36,457 nt of DNA, taken from Oscillospiraceae bacterium. Its GTDB lineage: Bacteria > Bacillota > Clostridia > Oscillospirales > Oscillospiraceae. Each line of letters opens with the position of its first letter. The first letter of the stretch is position 1. The notes under the pieces are model-generated. The model was not told the DNA's origin and did no database searches. It saw only the letters and a list, made by a program, of their open reading frames with translations. Shown here piece after piece: positions 21,694-28,575 of the stretch. The stretch spans positions 1 through 36,457 of the forward strand of contig JAEDEN010000009.1 in assembly GCA_016293265.1 (NCBI GenBank), written 5' to 3'. The translations under genes and the position numbers were made by a program.

Positions 21694-22230
21694 TTACTGC
21701 ACGCAGGCCATGCCCCGCTTCAGGGCTTCCAGGTTCAGGGGGATGAACTTTGCCTTGGGGCCGGTGAAGATCTGGTGGATCATCCGCTCCACCGTTTCCC
21801 TCTTCAGGGCGCCGGTGGCGCCTACATAGGCCCCCAGCATCACCATGTTGGCCACCTTCAGGTTGCCCAGTTCGTAGGCGATGTCCTCGCAGGGGACGTA
21901 GACGGTGCGCACGTCCTGGCGGGAAAAGGTCTCGGTGACCACGGAGCTGTTGATGAACACCACGCCGCCGCTTTGCACCTTGGGACCGAACTTTTCGATG
22001 GAGGGGGCGTTCATGGCGATCAGCTCCGTGGGATAGGTGAATACGGGGGAGCCGATGGGCCTGGTAGAAAGGACCACGTGGCAGTTGGCGGTGCCGCCCC
22101 GCATCTCAGGGCCGTAGGAGGGGGCCCAGGTGACAAAAAAGCCCTCTTCCATGCCGGCTTCCACAAGGTTCTTGCCGATGGACATGACGCCCTGGCCGCC
22201 AAAGCCGGAAATGATGATTTCCTTCTTCAT
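21694..22230 (-). CDS. korC: 2-oxoacid:ferredoxin oxidoreductase, gamma subunit
   Basis: This 178-residue subunit belongs to a four-subunit 2-oxoacid:ferredoxin oxidoreductase that oxidatively decarboxylates a 2-oxoacid to its acyl-CoA while reducing ferredoxin. The gamma fold is recognised by IIISGFGGQGVMSIGKNL, SYGPEMRGGTANCHV and the late NMVMLGAYVGATG. Whether the complex uses 2-oxoglutarate (Kor) or branched-chain 2-oxoacids (Vor) cannot be decided from sequence, so the symbol is provisional. It is the last gene of the operon, one base after the beta stop, with a bidirectional terminator beyond. Confidence 0.92.
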   Translation of the reverse strand: MKKEIIISGFGGQGVMSIGKNLVEAGMEEGFFVTWAPSYGPEMRGGTANCHVVLSTRPIGSPVFTYPTELIAMNAPSIEKFGPKVQSGGVVFINSSVVTETFSRQDVRTVYVPCEDIAYELGNLKVANMVMLGAYVGATGALKRETVERMIHQIFTGPKAKFIPLNLEALKRGMACVQ

Positions 22231-22231
22231 C

Positions 22232-22987
22232 TTACTTCACCTCCGCGTCCGCGCCGGCGTCCTTGATGACGCCGAGAGGATAGTAGGGGATCATGTTTTC
22301 CTTCAGCCACTGGACGGCCTTCACCGGCGTCATGCCCCAGTTGGTGGGGCAGGTGGACAGGACTTCCACGAAGGTGAAGCCCTCCCGGTCCATCTGCTTC
22401 TGGAAGGCCTTCTTGATGGCCCGCTTGGCCTTGTTGATGTTGGCGATATCGGTGACGCAGACCCGCTCGGCGTACACGCAGCCGTCCAGGGTGGAGAGCA
22501 TCTCCGCCACCCGGATGGGCTTGCCCGCCTGCTCCACGGTGCGGCCCGACTGGCAGGTGGTGGCCCGCTGGCCGATGAGGGTGGTGGGGGCCATCTGGCC
22601 GCCGGTCATGCCGTAAATGGCGTTGTTGACGAAAATGGTGGTGAACTTCTCGCCCCGCATGGCGGCGTGGACGATCTCCGCCGCGCCGATGGAGGCAAGG
22701 TCGCCGTCGCCCTGGTAGGTGAACACCGCCTGGTCGGGATGGGTGCGCTTGACGCCGGTGGCAACGGCGGGGGCGCGGCCGTGGGCGGCCTCCAGCATAT
22801 CGCAGTTGAAGTAGTTATAGGCAAAGACGGAGCAGCCCACAGGGCATACGCCGATGGCGCTGTCCAGAAGGCCCAACTCCACCAGGGACTCCGCCACCAG
22901 CTTGTGGATGATGCCGTGGTTGCAGCCGGGGCAGTAGTGCAGCTCCTTGTCGGTCAGGCCCGGGGTCTTCTGATATACGATGGCCAT
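22232..22987 (-). CDS. korB: 2-oxoacid:ferredoxin oxidoreductase, beta subunit (thiamine diphosphate-binding)
   Basis: This 251-residue subunit carries the thiamine-diphosphate/Mg site: TYQGDGDLASIGAAEIVHA, then IFVNNAIYGMTGGQMAPTT. The opening YCPGCNHGIIH is a family signature. Together with alpha it forms the decarboxylating centre; electrons leave through the ferredoxin subunit. Its start overlaps no neighbour: alpha ends 2 bases upstream at 22989, so translation is tightly coupled. AAAGGAGGTAAAG lies before the ATG at the end of the alpha gene. Kor versus Vor specificity is undecided. Confidence 0.94.
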   Translation of the reverse strand: MAIVYQKTPGLTDKELHYCPGCNHGIIHKLVAESLVELGLLDSAIGVCPVGCSVFAYNYFNCDMLEAAHGRAPAVATGVKRTHPDQAVFTYQGDGDLASIGAAEIVHAAMRGEKFTTIFVNNAIYGMTGGQMAPTTLIGQRATTCQSGRTVEQAGKPIRVAEMLSTLDGCVYAERVCVTDIANINKAKRAIKKAFQKQMDREGFTFVEVLSTCPTNWGMTPVKAVQWLKENMIPYYPLGVIKDAGADAEVK

Positions 22988-22988
22988 A

Positions 22989-24059
22989 TCACTTTACCTC
23001 CTTGATGACCTTCCGGGCGGCGTCCACCATGTCTTCCACGGTGGGCATCATGCCGCCGGCGCGGCCGAGATAGGAAATGGGCTTGCGGCCCTCCACCGCC
23101 AGGCGGACGTCGTCCAGCATCTGGCCGGTGGAGCTGAGCTCAATGTCCAGGATTCCCTTGACGTGGTCCTCGCCGGCAAGGCGGCCCAGGGCCTCCCCGG
23201 GGAAGGGCCAGAGGGTGATGGGCCGGAAGAGGCCCACCTTGATGCCCTCGGCGCGGAGGGCTTCCATGGCGGACAGGGCGATGCGGGCGGGGGTGCCGTA
23301 GGCGGTGATGATGAGCTGGGCGTCCCCGCAGTCCACCGTTTCAAAGCGGACTTCCTTTTCCTCCATGAGGGCGTACTTTTCCGTCAGGTGCTCGTTGTGG
23401 TGGTCGCACTCCTCCGGGTCGATGTACAGGGAGTTGATGATGTTGGTGTGGCTGCGGCCCTTCTTGCCGCAGGCGGCCCAATCCTTGGGGGGGAGGTCCC
23501 TCTTTTTCACCTCATGCCACTCAATGGGCTCCATCATCTGGCCGATGAGGCCGTCCATCAGCACCATGACGGGGTTGCGGTAGGCGTCGGCGATGTCAAA
23601 GGCCTCCTGGACGAAGTCCACGGCCTCCTGCACGTTGGAGGGGGCCAGGACCACGGTGCGGTAATCGCCGTTGCCGCCGCCCCGGGTGGCCTGGTAGTAG
23701 TCTCCCTGGGCGGGCTGGATGGTGCCCAGGCCCGGGCCGCCCCGCATACAGTTGACGATGACGGCGGGCAGCTCCGCGCCGGCCAGGTAGGTGATACCCT
23801 CCTGCTTGAGGCTGATGCCGGGGGAGGAAGAGGAGGTCATGGCCCGCTTGCCGGTGCCGGCGGCGCCGTAGACCATGTTGATGGCGGCCAGCTCCGATTC
23901 AGACTGGACGAACACGCCCCCCGCCTTGGGCAGATGCACGGACATATACTCCGGCACCTCGCTCTGGGGAGTGATGGGGTATCCGAAGAAGCAGTCGCAG
24001 CCGGCGCGGATGGCCGCCTCGGCGATGGCTTCGTTGCCTTTCCAAAGTTCCTTTGCCAT
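22989..24059 (-). CDS. korA: 2-oxoacid:ferredoxin oxidoreductase, alpha subunit
   Basis: This 356-residue alpha subunit contains the pyrimidine-binding and transketolase-C-like domains (KGNEAIAEAAIRAGCDCFFGYPITPQSEVPEYM near the start; later GPGLGTIQPAQGDYYQATRGGG; C-terminal LFRPITLWPFPG). I start at the ATG at 24059, after AAGGAGGTCACACAA; the frame is open further upstream but out of register with the ferredoxin gene. Many annotation systems call this type VorB (3-methyl-2-oxobutanoate dehydrogenase), so branched-chain oxoacid oxidation is a real alternative to 2-oxoglutarate. It lies between the ferredoxin and beta genes. Confidence 0.93.
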   Translation of the reverse strand: MAKELWKGNEAIAEAAIRAGCDCFFGYPITPQSEVPEYMSVHLPKAGGVFVQSESELAAINMVYGAAGTGKRAMTSSSSPGISLKQEGITYLAGAELPAVIVNCMRGGPGLGTIQPAQGDYYQATRGGGNGDYRTVVLAPSNVQEAVDFVQEAFDIADAYRNPVMVLMDGLIGQMMEPIEWHEVKKRDLPPKDWAACGKKGRSHTNIINSLYIDPEECDHHNEHLTEKYALMEEKEVRFETVDCGDAQLIITAYGTPARIALSAMEALRAEGIKVGLFRPITLWPFPGEALGRLAGEDHVKGILDIELSSTGQMLDDVRLAVEGRKPISYLGRAGGMMPTVEDMVDAARKVIKEVK

Positions 24060-24076
24060 TTGTGTGACCTCCTTCC

Positions 24077-24289
24077 TTAAAACTTTTCCACGGTGATGAT
24101 GGAGTCGGGGCAGATCTTGGCACAGCTTGCGCAGGCGATGCACAGCTCCATATCCTTCACCGCCGCGGGGTGATAGCCCTTGCGGTTGATGGTGGACGGG
24201 TCGATGATGACGATGTGCTTGGGGCATACGGTGGTGCAAAGCTCGCAGCCCTTACAGCGGTCAGAATCAAATGTAACCTTGGCGCTCAT
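24077..24289 (-). CDS. korD: 2-oxoacid:ferredoxin oxidoreductase, delta (ferredoxin) subunit
   Basis: This 70-residue 2x[4Fe-4S] ferredoxin has two cluster motifs: CKGCELCTTVCP (residues 12-23) and CIACASCAKICP (about 50-61). It transfers electrons from the thiamine site to external ferredoxin. The ATG at 24289 follows GGAAGGAGG. It sits 17 bases before the alpha start and 31 bases after the MinD-like ATPase stop, in the same operon. Confidence 0.95.
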   Translation of the reverse strand: MSAKVTFDSDRCKGCELCTTVCPKHIVIIDPSTINRKGYHPAAVKDMELCIACASCAKICPDSIITVEKF

Positions 24290-24320
24290 ATGGGTGGGCT
24301 CCTCCTTCCTGATGCGTGGG

Positions 24321-24995
24321 TCATTCCCACGGCTTTTTCATTTGGATGGTGATGGGGAACAGGGGCTGGGGAAGATCGGCCAGCTGGCCGGCAAAACGCT
24401 GGTGGACCATGTGGCAGACCACGGGGATGCCCGTTTCCAGGGAGACGGAGGCGGCAAGGGCGGCCCCTTTCCGGACCTCCTCCGGCGTGGTTTCGCCGCA
24501 GAGGTGGGTGTTGTTCACGATGCCCGTGCAGCAAAGGCCTGTCACCGCCTCGATATCCCGGAGATAGCGGATGGCGGCCTCCTTTTCCCGGACCTCCGGG
24601 CGGTTGGCGTTGAGGACGTAGAGGAGCTGGTGGTCCTCCATTTGGATCCGGGGCCGGAACCGGGCCAGGACCCTGGCTCCCACGGGGTCGCCGCCGATGT
24701 CCAGAATGCCTCTGACGCTCCGGTCCTCCAGGATGCACAGCAGCTCCGCCGGAAGGGCGGGAACATCGGCGTCGGAGCAGGCCTGGGAAGAGGAGATCAG
24801 CTTCACCCCCCGGCTGGCCAGAAGGGCCTTCCGCTCCCGGGAGCGGAAGTAGGGGTTCACGATATCCAGATCCGCCACCATCACCCGGTGGCCCGCCTCC
24901 GCCATGCGCAGCGCCAGGTTTACGGAGAATTCCGTTTTTCCGGTGCCGTAATGCCCGGTGACGATGGTGAGGCGGTGAGGGCAGAAGTCAGGCAT
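24321..24995 (-). CDS. MinD/ParA-like P-loop ATPase heading the KOR operon
   Basis: This 224-residue cytoplasmic protein has a P-loop near the start (GHYGTGKT, residues 14-21), then VMVADLDIVNPYFRSRE (switch I-like aspartates), GILDIGGDPVGA (Walker B-like) and VLNANRPE, as in MinD/CobQ-type ATPases. The signature lysine of the deviant Walker A motif (KGGxGKT) is absent; the first loop residues are H and Y. I start at 24995 because AAAGGAGG lies 6 bases upstream. It is the first gene of the unit encoding the ferredoxin oxidoreductase. Relatives often handle metal or Fe-S centres, so a maturation role is one possibility; it is not proven. Confidence 0.85.
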   Translation of the reverse strand: MPDFCPHRLTIVTGHYGTGKTEFSVNLALRMAEAGHRVMVADLDIVNPYFRSRERKALLASRGVKLISSSQACSDADVPALPAELLCILEDRSVRGILDIGGDPVGARVLARFRPRIQMEDHQLLYVLNANRPEVREKEAAIRYLRDIEAVTGLCCTGIVNNTHLCGETTPEEVRKGAALAASVSLETGIPVVCHMVHQRFAGQLADLPQPLFPITIQMKKPWE

Positions 24996-25038
24996 GGGCA
25001 GGCCTCCTTTGCAAGAAGTTGTATTATATCTATAAGTG

Positions 25039-25049
25039 TTGTCTGACAT
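25039..25049. promoter_or_regulatory. Candidate GntR (FadR-type) operator at the KOR operon start site
   Basis: TTGTCTGACAT fits the FadR-subfamily consensus TNGTNNNACNA except for the last base, and contains the perfect palindrome TGTC-T-GACA (25040-25048). It covers the predicted start (~25044) of the minus-strand operon, a repression geometry. Confidence 0.55.
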
Positions 25050-25050
25050 C

Positions 25051-25079
25051 ATTTTAAACCGGGCCAGATAGGATGTCAA
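25051..25079 (-). promoter_or_regulatory. Promoter of the ATPase-KOR operon
   Basis: On the minus strand, TTGACA (25074-25079) and TAAAAT (25051-25056) are separated by 17 bases. A second TATAAT lies closer to the gene (about 25023-25028) but has no good -35. Confidence 0.7.
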
Positions 25080-25087
25080 GAAGATTC

Positions 25088-25116
25088 TTGTAATTTCTCA
25101 CAAAAACGTTTATAAT
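25088..25116 (+). promoter_or_regulatory. Promoter of the gntR gene
   Basis: TTGTAA (25088-25093), 17 bases, TATAAT (25111-25116). It is divergent from the KOR promoter, with the two -35 elements about 9 bases apart. Confidence 0.78.
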
Positions 25117-25153
25117 CCCAATCAGACCCAACACGATGAACGGGGGAGAGACC

Positions 25154-25831
25154 ATGGCAAAAAAGACAAAGCTCTCGGAGCAGACCTCCGACCGGCTGTA
25201 TGAAATGATCGCCGACGAGCACCGCTACGCCCCGGGCAGCAAGCTGCCCAATGAAAACGAGCTCAGTGAGGAGCTGCAGGTATCCCGCACCACGCTGCGG
25301 GAGGCCATCTCCTTTCTGGTGGCCCAGGGGGTGCTGGAGATCCGCCGGGGCAAGGGCACCTATGTTGCCTCCGTGCTGCCTGCCACCGGGCTTGACCTGA
25401 CGGAGCTGGCCGGGATGCGCTCCCGGGTCCGGGCCAAGGACCTGTTTGAAATGCGCCTGATTTTTGAGCCGGAGACGGTGGCCCTGGCCTGCCAGCGGGC
25501 CACGGACGAGGAGCTGGAGCAGATCCGCAAAAAGGCGGAGCGGGTGGAGGAGGAGGCCCTGCGGGGCGGCGACTGGCCCCGGGCGGACCAGGAGTTCCAC
25601 CTGGCCATCATCCGGGCTTCCCACAATGAGTATATGCGCCGCCTTTACCCCATCATCAACGGCGCCGTCAACGAGATCCTGCAGATTTCCCCCAACCGCA
25701 GGCATATGCAGGAGATCGCCCTGGCGGATAACCGCCTGATCCTGGACTTTCTGCTCCAGCGGGACGAGGCCGGCGCCCGCCACGCCATGAGCATCCATAT
25801 GAAGCATCTTGTGCGCACCCTGCGGGAGTGA
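25154..25831 (+). CDS. GntR-family regulator, FadR subfamily (FCD domain)
   Basis: This 225-residue repressor or activator has an N-terminal winged helix-turn-helix (SDRLYEMIADEHRYAPGSKLPNENELSEELQVSRTTLREAI, residues ~12-52, with the GKGTYVA wing at 72-78) and a C-terminal helical FCD ligand domain (about 95-220). The metal-site pattern of FCD domains (D..FH.AI in ADQEFHLAII and later H residues) is visible. Such proteins usually sense organic acids. Divergent transcription from the KOR operon and a FadR-like palindrome at its start suggest control of that operon by a 2-oxoacid or related metabolite. I chose 25154 (GGGGAG 8 bases before) over an ATG at 25136. Confidence 0.92.
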   Translation: MAKKTKLSEQTSDRLYEMIADEHRYAPGSKLPNENELSEELQVSRTTLREAISFLVAQGVLEIRRGKGTYVASVLPATGLDLTELAGMRSRVRAKDLFEMRLIFEPETVALACQRATDEELEQIRKKAERVEEEALRGGDWPRADQEFHLAIIRASHNEYMRRLYPIINGAVNEILQISPNRRHMQEIALADNRLILDFLLQRDEAGARHAMSIHMKHLVRTLRE

Positions 25832-25863
25832 GGCGTCCCCGGGAGGAAGACAAGGGCGCTTTT

Positions 25864-25886
25864 ATGTGCACTTTGTACAAGCACAT
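25864..25886. repeat. Inverted repeat downstream of gntR
   Basis: ATGTGC (25864-25869) and GCACAT (25881-25886) flank a core containing TTGTACAA. It could be a regulatory site or an RNA hairpin in the gntR trailer. The rest of this 277-bp gap holds a terminator and the next promoter. Confidence 0.45.
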
Positions 25887-25912
25887 GGGAGAAATGACGA
25901 AAAAAGAGGGGG

Positions 25913-25941
25913 AAACCTCCGGGTTAACGGGGGTTTTCTTG
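25913..25941 (+). terminator. Terminator after gntR
   Basis: AAACCTCCG and CGGGGGTTT form a 9-bp stem (one G-T pair) with loop GGTTAA, followed by TCTTGTT. Confidence 0.75.
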
Positions 25942-26024
25942 TTGAAAATACCCACGGGACTAAGCGAAACACACAAAAATTCCCCTGCAATTCACAAATT
26001 GTACACAAATTTCTTCCCGCCCCC

Positions 26025-26053
26025 TTAACAAATTCCACGTAATCGTGTATAAT
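26025..26053 (+). promoter_or_regulatory. Promoter of the unknown gene-cstA unit
   Basis: TTAACA (26025-26030), 17 bases, TATAAT (26048-26053), giving a leader of about 50 bases. AATTGTACAC and similar GTACA words upstream (25997 and 25872 regions) may be regulatory. Confidence 0.75.
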
Positions 26054-26108
26054 CCGTAAATATAAGCGGGATTGTGCATATTTCAGATCAAAACAGAAGG
26101 AGAACCTC

Positions 26109-26627
26109 ATGGAAATGACCCAGCAGGAGCGTTTGAATAAATTGCTCGACGCCTACTCCCACCACTATGATATCGTACGGGATGTCACCGTGGAGGGCAG
26201 CGGTTTTCCCGCCACTGCCACCTACTTCCTGCGGGATGAGAATTACCTCATCTCCAAAAAGCACGTTCTCAGCGCGGTGGAGAACCATGAGTACGTCTAC
26301 TTTTACCTGGCAGATCACCTGGACGCCGACACCCTGCGCCAGCAGATCGACGTCACCTTGAAGGCGGGCATGAGCCAGATCAAGCCCGGCAAGGAGCATA
26401 TGTCCTCGTTTGTCACGCTGGTGGTTCTGGCGGACACCATCGACCCGGAGGCGAAGCGCCTCATACAAAAGACCCGCTTCCGGAAAAACTTTCGGCTGGC
26501 ACTCCATGGCTGGATGGAGTATCACATAGCAGCAATGGAAATTTCCACGAACAGCTTCCTTTCCAATCCAGCCGGTAAGGAAGCAAAAAAGACCCTGGAA
26601 CTGAATTTCCCATCCAGGGCGAAATAA
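26109..26627 (+). CDS. 172-residue protein of unknown function, co-transcribed with cstA
   Basis: A soluble protein without signal peptide or membrane helix. It begins with an amphipathic helix (QQERLNKLLDAYSHHYDIVRD), then an alternating strand pattern (VEGSGFPATATYFLRDENYL, HEYVYFYLADHLD). The middle IKPGKEHMSSFVTLVVLADTIDPEAKRLIQKTRFRKNFRLALHGWMEYHIAAME looks like a conserved core with several aromatic and basic residues. I do not recognise a catalytic motif. It resembles domains of unknown function found in clostridia beside transporters. AGAAGGAG precedes the ATG, and cstA begins 17 bases after its stop, so regulation or an accessory role for CstA is the natural inference. Confidence 0.85.
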   Translation: MEMTQQERLNKLLDAYSHHYDIVRDVTVEGSGFPATATYFLRDENYLISKKHVLSAVENHEYVYFYLADHLDADTLRQQIDVTLKAGMSQIKPGKEHMSSFVTLVVLADTIDPEAKRLIQKTRFRKNFRLALHGWMEYHIAAMEISTNSFLSNPAGKEAKKTLELNFPSRAK

Positions 26628-26644
26628 GAAGGGAGAGTATATCA

Positions 26645-28363
26645 ATGAATGGTTTAGTACTTCTGATCATTGGCGTTGCTCTGCTGGTTTGCGGCTACAT
26701 TTTCTACGGCCGCTGGCTGTGCAAGCAGTGGGGCGTCGGTGAGAGCAAGGAAGCCACCCCTGCCCATACCATGGAGGATGGTATCGACTATGTTCCCGCT
26801 CCGGCCCCCGTTCTGATGGGCCACCACTTCTCCTCCATCGCCGGCGCCGGCCCCATCACCGGCCCCATCAGCGCTGCGGGCCTGGGCTTCGGCTGGCTGG
26901 CCTGCACCCTGTGGATTATCATCGGCGGTATCTTCTTCGGCGGCGTCCATGACTTCGGCGCCCTGTTCGCCTCCGTCCGTCACGGCGGCAAGTCCATCGG
27001 CGAGATCATCTCCGCCAACATGTCCAAGCGCGCCAAGCGCCTGTTCATCATCTTCGCTTACCTGACCCTGATCCTGGTTGTGGCCGCCTTTGCCTCCATC
27101 GTGGCCGGCACCTTCGGCGCCACCTATGTGGACGGCGTCCTGGACGTGGCCGCTTCCACCAGCCAGGCTCGCGTGGCCATGGTGTCCCTGCTGTTCATCC
27201 TGATCGCCATCGTCTTCGGCTTCTGCGTCTATCGCCGCAACGCCCCCATGAGCGTTGCCTCCGTCATCGGCGTTGCCGCCATTGTGGCCATCATCGCCAT
27301 CGGCATGAACTTCCACCCCATTTACCTGCCCAGCTCCACCTGGATGTACATCGTTGGCCTGTATATCATCATCGCCTCCGTTACTCCCGTGTGGATCCTG
27401 CTGCAGCCCCGTGACTACCTGAGCTCCTTCCTGCTGTACGCCATGCTGGCTCTGGCCGTGGTGGCCGTGGTCGTCGCCCGTCCCTCCATGGAGAGCCTGC
27501 CCGTGCTGAACACTCCGGGCAATACGACCCCCGTGTTCCCCGTCCTGTTCACCACCATCGCCTGCGGCGCTATCTCCGGCTTCCACTCCCTGGTGTCCTC
27601 CGGCACCACCTCCAAGCAGCTGGACAAGGAGACCGACGCTAAGCCCATCGCTTACGGCGGCATGCTGCTGGAGTGCGTCCTGGCCATCCTGACCCTGTGC
27701 GCTGTTGCTTATGCTTACAGCTGGAACGCCGCTCACCCCGACATGGCCCTGAAGGGCGCCACCGCCATCTTCGGCGGCGGTATTGCCGGCATGATCGATC
27801 CCAGCCGCGGCGCTACCTACGACATCCTGTACACCCTGCTGGTTCTGACCTACTCCGCTTTCTGCCTGACCTCTCTGGACACCGCCACCCGTCTGGCCCG
27901 TTTCATGTTCCAGGAGTTCTGGCTGGACGGCTCCAAGGGTGAGACTCCCGAGAACGTCACCGGCTACAAGAAGGTCCTGTCCAACCCCCTGGTGGCTACC
28001 GTCATCACCGTTGTTCTGGGCATCGCCCTGGGCATGAACGGCTACGGCAAGATCTGGGCCCTGTTTGGCTCCGCCAACCAGCTGCTGGCCGCTCTGGGCC
28101 TGCTGGCTGTGGCTGCCTGGCTGGGCAACGTTGGCAAGAAGAACTTCATGTGCTGGATCCCCATGTTCTTCATGCTGGCCGTCACCATCGCTTCTCTGAT
28201 CATCAACACCAAGACTCAGATCGGCCTGATCTCTGCCGGCGGTGCTGACTGGGGTCCCTATGTCCAGGCTATCGTGGGCGTCCTGCTGGTCGTCCTGGCT
28301 GTGGTCCTGGCCATCGAGGGCGTGCAGACCATCTTCGGCAAGAAGAAGGCTGCTGCGAAGTAA
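26645..28363 (+). CDS. cstA: CstA-family carbon starvation transporter (pyruvate/peptide permease)
   Basis: This 572-residue polytopic membrane protein carries the CstA hallmark GHHFSSIAGAGPITGPISAAGLG near residue 60 and FGGVHDFGALFASVRHGGKSIGE. About fifteen hydrophobic helices follow, ending in a short lysine-rich tail (FGKKKAAAK). Characterised relatives (CstA, BtsT) take up pyruvate or peptides. It is shorter than the E. coli protein (about 700 residues), as usual for clostridial members. Codon choice is biased towards a few codons, like the other abundant proteins here, suggesting strong expression. It follows the 172-residue gene and ends at paired terminators. Confidence 0.95.
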   Translation: MNGLVLLIIGVALLVCGYIFYGRWLCKQWGVGESKEATPAHTMEDGIDYVPAPAPVLMGHHFSSIAGAGPITGPISAAGLGFGWLACTLWIIIGGIFFGGVHDFGALFASVRHGGKSIGEIISANMSKRAKRLFIIFAYLTLILVVAAFASIVAGTFGATYVDGVLDVAASTSQARVAMVSLLFILIAIVFGFCVYRRNAPMSVASVIGVAAIVAIIAIGMNFHPIYLPSSTWMYIVGLYIIIASVTPVWILLQPRDYLSSFLLYAMLALAVVAVVVARPSMESLPVLNTPGNTTPVFPVLFTTIACGAISGFHSLVSSGTTSKQLDKETDAKPIAYGGMLLECVLAILTLCAVAYAYSWNAAHPDMALKGATAIFGGGIAGMIDPSRGATYDILYTLLVLTYSAFCLTSLDTATRLARFMFQEFWLDGSKGETPENVTGYKKVLSNPLVATVITVVLGIALGMNGYGKIWALFGSANQLLAALGLLAVAAWLGNVGKKNFMCWIPMFFMLAVTIASLIINTKTQIGLISAGGADWGPYVQAIVGVLLVVLAVVLAIEGVQTIFGKKKAAAK

Positions 28364-28379
28364 GAGCACCTGAAAGGCT

Positions 28380-28455
28380 GAGCGGAGTTTTGCCAGTCTC
28401 CGCCGGACGTAAAAAACTCTCGCTGACACAGACTGCTGTTTCCTGCATCAGCGAA
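28380..28455 (+). other. Structured 3' trailer of cstA
   Basis: Before the terminator the trailer contains GCGGAG...CTCCGC and TCGCTGA...TCAGCGA, the latter with an inner ACAG/CTGT pair. No ORF is supported. It could be an mRNA 3' stabiliser or the body of a 3'-derived small RNA. Confidence 0.4.
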
Positions 28456-28470
28456 TGAGCAAAATGAGAG

Positions 28471-28506
28471 GCCGCCCGGAAACTACCTTCCGGGCGGTCT
28501 TTTTCT
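28471..28506 (+). terminator. Terminator after cstA
   Basis: GCCGCCCGGAA and TTCCGGGCGGT form an 11-bp stem around ACTACC, followed by CTTTTTC. Confidence 0.93.
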
Positions 28507-28523
28507 CCTGGTTTCATCCATAT

Positions 28524-28558
28524 AAAAAAGGCCGCTGCATTCGCAGCGGTCCTTTTTA
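28524..28558. terminator. Second, bidirectional terminator before the pyrophosphatase gene
   Basis: AAAAAAGGCCGCTGC and GCAGCGGTCCTTTTT surround ATTC; A and T runs on both sides allow it to stop the minus-strand pyrophosphatase transcript as well. Confidence 0.9.
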
Positions 28559-28575
28559 TGCTTTTAAGGGTTCCT

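Noticed and set aside
22989..24239. Upstream extension of the alpha subunit to 24239
   Set aside because: The extra 60 residues are the ferredoxin gene read in another frame; AAGGAGG sits before the ATG at 24059.
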